The translations under genes were made by a program, and so were the position numbers. This document shows, piece after piece, positions 60,928 to 64,000 of a stretch of 64,000 nucleotides of DNA. The notes beneath the pieces were generated by a model, which was not told the DNA's origin, made no database searches, and worked only from the letters and a program-made list of their open reading frames with translations. The number at the start of each line of letters is the position of its first letter. The stretch's first letter is position 1. This DNA is from Halobacillus hunanensis (lineage in GTDB: Bacteria; Bacillota; Bacilli; Bacillales; Halobacillaceae). The stretch lies in contig NZ_FVZB01000005.1 of assembly GCF_900166655.1 (NCBI RefSeq), positions 186,001-250,000 on the forward strand, in the 5' to 3' direction.

Positions 60928-62259
60928 ATGAAGTTTGTGATTATTGGTGGAGATGCAGCCGGTATGAGTGCGGCGATGCAAATTGTTCGTAATAGTGAAG
61001 GAAATGAAATTGTTACGTTGGAACGTGGTGAAATCTATTCGTACGGTCAGTGCGGCCTGCCATATGTATTTGGAGGGGAGGTGGATTCATTTGATGATTT
61101 AATTGCCCGGACGCCGGAGCAGTTTCGCAATAAGTATGGAATTGATGCGAGGCAGCGTCATGAAGTTACCAAAGTGGCCTGTGACCACAAATTCGTTTAC
61201 GGAATAGATCATAACAGCGGGGAAAAGTTTAAAGAGTCGTATGACCGTTTACTTATCGCTACGGGTGCAGATCCCGTCATGCCGCCATGGGAAGGGAAGG
61301 ATCTGTCCGGTATTTACTCATTAAAAACGATCCCTGATGCAAAGGATATTATGGCTGGATTAGAAGATAAAGCAGATCAAGTGACGATAATCGGTGGAGG
61401 TTATATTGGTCTAGAGATGGCTGAGAATTTGGCTGCCATTGGGAAGAAAATCCGAATCATTGATCGAGGGGATCGTTTAGGCAAAATCTTTGATGAGGAT
61501 ATGAGTTCATTCATTCATAAAGAGGCTGAGAGGCAAGGTGTTGAGTTGTTACTTGGTGAATCTGTAGAAGGGTTCAACGGGACGAAAAAGGTAAAGAGTG
61601 TCATCACAGATCATGGAGAATATGAGACTGATCTTGTCCTGGCAGCAGTCGGTGTAGCCCCTAACACATCTTTTTTAAACGGAACAGGCATTTATACAAG
61701 TTATCATCAAGCCATTGAAGTCAATGCCTTTATGGAAACTAGCATCATGGATATTTATGCAGCAGGAGACTGTGCTACACAGTTTAATCGTGTCAAGCAG
61801 CGGCCGGATTATGTGCCGCTTGGTACCCATGCAAATAAACAAGGTAGAATTGCAGGATTAAATATGGTGGATCATTCTCGAACCTTTCAGGGAATTGTCG
61901 GTACTTCCATTCTGAAATTTTTTGATTTGACGCTTGGTCGGACAGGGATTTCCTCCCAGGAGGCAAAGGAAGCACATATCCCTTACGAAACAGTTAAAAT
62001 TGAATCTACACATGCAGCTGGCTATTATTCAAAAGAAGATTCGATGACACTGAAACTGATTTACGATGAACAATCAAGACAGTTACTCGGAGGCCAGGTT
62101 ATCGGAGGTCAGGGCGTTGATAAACGAATCGATGTGCTGGCCACAGCGATTTACCATGGTATGAAGATTGATGAACTTGTAGATTTGGATCTCTCTTACT
62201 CCCCGCCTTATAACAGTGTGTGGGATCCAATTCAGCAAGCGGCCCGTCGTGCAAAGTGA
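60928..62259 (+). CDS. cdr: CoA-disulfide reductase
   Basis: 443-aa FAD-dependent disulfide reductase that keeps CoA (and possibly bacillithiol-type disulfides) reduced. FAD loop FVIIGGDAAGMSAAMQI, single active-site Cys in SYGQCGLPYVFGG, NAD(P)H loop VTIIGGGYIGLEMAENLAAI, FAD loop 2 IYAAGDCATQ, and dimer-domain Tyr residues (THAAGYY, LSYSPPYNSVWDP) typical of CoADR. AAGGAGTGAG before the ATG. Confidence 0.92.
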   Translation: MKFVIIGGDAAGMSAAMQIVRNSEGNEIVTLERGEIYSYGQCGLPYVFGGEVDSFDDLIARTPEQFRNKYGIDARQRHEVTKVACDHKFVYGIDHNSGEKFKESYDRLLIATGADPVMPPWEGKDLSGIYSLKTIPDAKDIMAGLEDKADQVTIIGGGYIGLEMAENLAAIGKKIRIIDRGDRLGKIFDEDMSSFIHKEAERQGVELLLGESVEGFNGTKKVKSVITDHGEYETDLVLAAVGVAPNTSFLNGTGIYTSYHQAIEVNAFMETSIMDIYAAGDCATQFNRVKQRPDYVPLGTHANKQGRIAGLNMVDHSRTFQGIVGTSILKFFDLTLGRTGISSQEAKEAHIPYETVKIESTHAAGYYSKEDSMTLKLIYDEQSRQLLGGQVIGGQGVDKRIDVLATAIYHGMKIDELVDLDLSYSPPYNSVWDPIQQAARRAK

Positions 62260-62317
62260 AACATTTTCCCATTTGGATCGTATACGGGTTGTGTCGTTAA
62301 ATAAAGGAGGCCTATCA

Positions 62318-62521
62318 GTGAAAGAACAAGGATGTGTAAAATGTGGCAGTACGGAAGCGGGATCAAAAGATGTGTCGATGACGGGTTCTGGTCTGTCTAA
62401 AATGTTTGATGTGCAAAACAATAGATTTACCGTAGTCTTTTGTAAAAGTTGCGGGTACTCTGAATTTTATAATGCACAAGCGTCGAAAAGCAGTAATATT
62501 TTTGATTTATTTTTCGGGTAG
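62318..62521 (+). CDS. 67-aa zinc-ribbon protein
   Basis: Small protein with two CxxC knuckles: GCVKCGS at the N-terminus and VVFCKSCGYSEFYN in the second half, the layout of stand-alone nucleic-acid-binding zinc ribbons found in bacilli. Ends SSNIFDLFFG. Start is GTG with AAAGGAGG nearby; an upstream frame start (62216) overlaps the cdr gene and is rejected. It lies 58 bp after cdr and before a terminator. Confidence 0.8.
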   Translation: MKEQGCVKCGSTEAGSKDVSMTGSGLSKMFDVQNNRFTVVFCKSCGYSEFYNAQASKSSNIFDLFFG

Positions 62522-62524
62522 AGG

Positions 62525-62554
62525 TAAAGCATCCACAAGGCTGGGTGCTTTTTG
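62525..62554 (+). terminator. Rho-independent terminator
   Basis: aaagcatcc / gggtgcttt with TTTTT. Ends the cdr/zinc-ribbon transcript. Confidence 0.8.
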
Positions 62555-62647
62555 GAATTTATATCCTTAAAAGACGGTGGTTTTGATAAAATAAATATAG
62601 GCAAAGATACAGAGATTAACAAGCATCTAAACGAAAGGAGGAAGCAC

Positions 62648-63379
62648 ATGGAGTATAAGGGTCCATCCGCCTATGATGAGGATGATTTTTTCCAACGTTT
62701 CTTATCAAGAAGAAATCGGAAAGATAGTCCAAATAATACGATGGAATATCCAGCTATTATAAAGTTGCTCGGAGAAGTGGATCAGAAAAAGATTCTTGAT
62801 CTTGGGTGCGGAGATGCCCGATTTGGGGTGGAATTGCTTAATCAGGGGTGCTCATCATACGAAGGAGTGGAAGGATCGCGTAACATGGCAGCGCAAGCAG
62901 CGGAGAATCTTAACGGATTGCAAGGACACGTGTCTCATTCTTATTTGGAGGAATGGAACTATCCTCTGAACCATTATGATGTGATCATTTCCAGGATGTC
63001 TCTTCATTACATTAAAAAACTTGACCACATTTTTGAGCAGATTAATCACGCGCTTCATGAACATGGTAAGTTTATTTTTAGTGTCCAGCATCCAGTGTTA
63101 ACGGCTTCGCAGGGGAGTGCTGAGCAATCATCGAGAAAGACAAATTGGATGGTAGATGATTATTTTCACGGGGGAAAACGAGTGGAACCATGGATTGATG
63201 AGCAAGTCATTAAGTATCATCGCACGATTGAAGACTATGTTAAGCTTATCAAAACATCCGGTTTTAAAATGGACGATATTAGTGAATGTGCGCCTAAGAG
63301 GAAAATGTTTACTAGTGAGGAAGAGTATCAGCGAAGATTACGGATCCCGCTTTTCCTAATATTTGCTTGCCATAAATAA
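62648..63379 (+). CDS. SAM-dependent methyltransferase
   Basis: 243-aa class I methyltransferase. Motif I KILDLGCGDARFGVELLNQG, YEGVEGSRNMAAQAAENL, YDVIISRMSLHYIKKLDHIF, and KFIFSVQHPVLTASQG, the pattern of small-molecule methyltransferases (Methyltransf_11/12). Acceptor unknown. ATG 62648 with AAAGGAGG is chosen over an upstream in-frame start at 62552. Confidence 0.85.
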   Translation: MEYKGPSAYDEDDFFQRFLSRRNRKDSPNNTMEYPAIIKLLGEVDQKKILDLGCGDARFGVELLNQGCSSYEGVEGSRNMAAQAAENLNGLQGHVSHSYLEEWNYPLNHYDVIISRMSLHYIKKLDHIFEQINHALHEHGKFIFSVQHPVLTASQGSAEQSSRKTNWMVDDYFHGGKRVEPWIDEQVIKYHRTIEDYVKLIKTSGFKMDDISECAPKRKMFTSEEEYQRRLRIPLFLIFACHK

Positions 63380-63381
63380 AG

Positions 63382-63630
63382 TAGAGGCTGGGACAAAAGT
63401 ATTTTTATCAATTGAAAATCCGAACGTAAGTAAAACTGTAATTGGTGCACATAACCGCTGCGAAAATAAACTTCGCTTTCCGCGGGCGGCTGTTGAGCCT
63501 TCTTGTGCTGACGCACTGCGAGGTCTCACCTAGGCCTTTCCTCCCGCGGGAGTCTCCGTATATTTTCTCCGCTTAAACAGCATTTCGTTCGTCTTTTTAC
63601 TTTAGATATTCAATTATGTCCCAGCCTCTA
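63382..63630. mobile_element. 249-bp dispersed element with terminal inverted repeats
   Basis: Begins TAGAGGCTGGGACA and ends TGTCCCAGCCTCTA (14-bp perfect terminal inverted repeats). It has no ORF of its own. The centre is GC-rich with cgctttccgcgggcggctg and tcccgcgggagtctccg. This sort of element is common between genes in halophilic Bacillaceae (from memory). MITE-like in structure; no target duplication is visible. A reduced copy lies at 13072-13176 and a hairpin relative at 56026-56131. Confidence 0.75.
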
Positions 63631-63658
63631 ATCATGGAATAGGATAGATTACACGATA

Positions 63659-64000
63659 TTACTTATAAAGGTCGGGTCTGCGGTCCTGGAATATCGGAAT
63701 CTGTTCGCGAATAGCCTCTACCCTGGAAAAATCAACTTCAACGATCAATATTTCTTCCTCTTCACCGGCTTCACCAACAACTGTTCCCCACGGATCAATC
63801 ACTAGTGAGTGGCCGCCAAATTCATTATTAGGATCCGCCCCTACTCGGTTACAAGCAATGACAAAACATTGGTTTTCAATAGCACGGCTGATTAATATAT
63901 TCCGCCAATGCTCAGTCCTTGGCTTTGGCCATTCAGCCGTAACGAACAACCCACGGGCCCCTTCAAGCATGTGCGTTCGAATCCATTCAGGGAAGCGGAT
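63659..64000 (-). CDS. Nitrilase-family amidase (MtnU-like), 5' part beyond the window
   Basis: C-terminal 113 residues of a carbon-nitrogen hydrolase, open to the window edge. IRFPEWIRTHMLEGARGLFV, AEWPKPRTEHWRNILISRAI, ENQCFVIACNRVGADPNNEF, GGHSLVIDPWGTVVGEAGEE and IPIFQDRRPDLYK follow B. subtilis MtnU/YkrU (omega-amidase of methionine salvage, from memory). The catalytic Cys of the family normally lies three residues before IRFPEW, so just outside the window. An MtnE-like aminotransferase at 59597-60784 would be its functional partner. Confidence 0.88.
   Translation of the reverse strand: MRFPEWIRTHMLEGARGLFVTAEWPKPRTEHWRNILISRAIENQCFVIACNRVGADPNNEFGGHSLVIDPWGTVVGEAGEEEEILIVEVDFSRVEAIREQIPIFQDRRPDLYK

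Noticed and set aside
63383-63650. Possible structured RNA or small ORF in the GC-rich core of the repeat element
   Set aside because: No sustained ORF with a ribosome site, and the same ends occur around unrelated hairpins, which fits a dispersed element rather than a gene.
1-64000. tRNA, rRNA, CRISPR, prophage or insertion sequence
   Set aside because: No tRNA-like cloverleaf motifs, rRNA stretches, regularly spaced repeats, phage genes or transposase ORFs were seen by reading; a tRNAscan/Infernal run would be decisive.

Overview
The window looks like a chromosomal stretch of a salt-tolerant, spore-forming, low-GC Gram-positive bacterium of the Bacillaceae, probably Halobacillus or a close relative. 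This placement is inferred from strong AGGAGG-type ribosome sites, many GTG/TTG starts, an S-box, a manganese catalase of spore-coat type, a LysM-GH18 spore-type hydrolase, an ectoine importer, and protein neighbours resembling B. subtilis YbdT, YpuA, YdbM, YdaG and MtnE. I see no rRNA, tRNA, prophage, transposase or CRISPR array. Genes are mostly short operons separated by clear hairpin terminators.

1-8.8 kb: a CYP152 P450 cut by the left edge, then the ehuB-C-D-A ectoine/hydroxyectoine ABC importer (ehuC has no normal start codon), a YdbM-like flavin dehydrogenase, an MdaB-type flavoprotein, a truncated coat-like ORF, Mn-catalase, two very small ORFs and an acetyltransferase. 8.8-19.6 kb: stress genes (DJ-1/PfpI, DoxX), a YpuA-like secreted protein, an HTH-TPR regulator of RRNPP type, an orphan ECF sigma factor with its own promoter, a Sco copper lipoprotein broken by an in-frame TAG, an alpha/beta hydrolase, an unknown surface protein, a GGDEF/EAL protein with a degenerate GGDEF motif, and a Nudix hydrolase.

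19.6-27.2 kb is a sulfur module: a transsulfuration enzyme, then a SAM-I riboswitch controlling an operon of a MetY enzyme fused to a CoA-binding domain, a sulfonate-type ABC importer and an acetyl-CoA synthetase-like enzyme. 27.2-30.4 kb is a self-contained ECF sigma/anti-sigma system. The same promoter signature (GTGATCC-N16-CGATAGC) lies before the sigma operon and before the next gene, which encodes a sortase-type surface protein made of two copies of one helical domain.

30.4-41.4 kb: small membrane proteins, an MMPL exporter, a cysteine-free uracil-DNA-glycosylase-like protein, a third ECF sigma/anti-sigma pair, an SDR dehydrogenase, and nrdA-nrdB class I ribonucleotide reductase under a cobalamin riboswitch with its own terminator. 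41.5-47.8 kb: a TetR/MFS efflux pair with two 13-bp operators, a LysM-GH18 hydrolase, a DUF389 protein and a thioredoxin-reductase-like enzyme. 48-53.7 kb: a GlcNAc operon nagP-nagA-nagB-nagR-SIS protein. 53.7-64 kb: a DUF915 hydrolase, a Bax-inhibitor-like protein, YdaG, a CDF zinc exporter with CzrA repressor, an aldehyde dehydrogenase, an MtnE-like aminotransferase, CoA-disulfide reductase, methyltransferase, and an MtnU-like amidase cut by the right edge.

Two dispersed repeat families run through the window. One is a 17-20 bp-armed palindrome (CCACCTCAGGTCATCCA and its complement) found at five sites plus one half site, bracketing the uracil-glycosylase gene and a 51-aa ORF. The other is a TAGAGGCTGGGACA-ended element present as one full-length copy and two reduced relatives.
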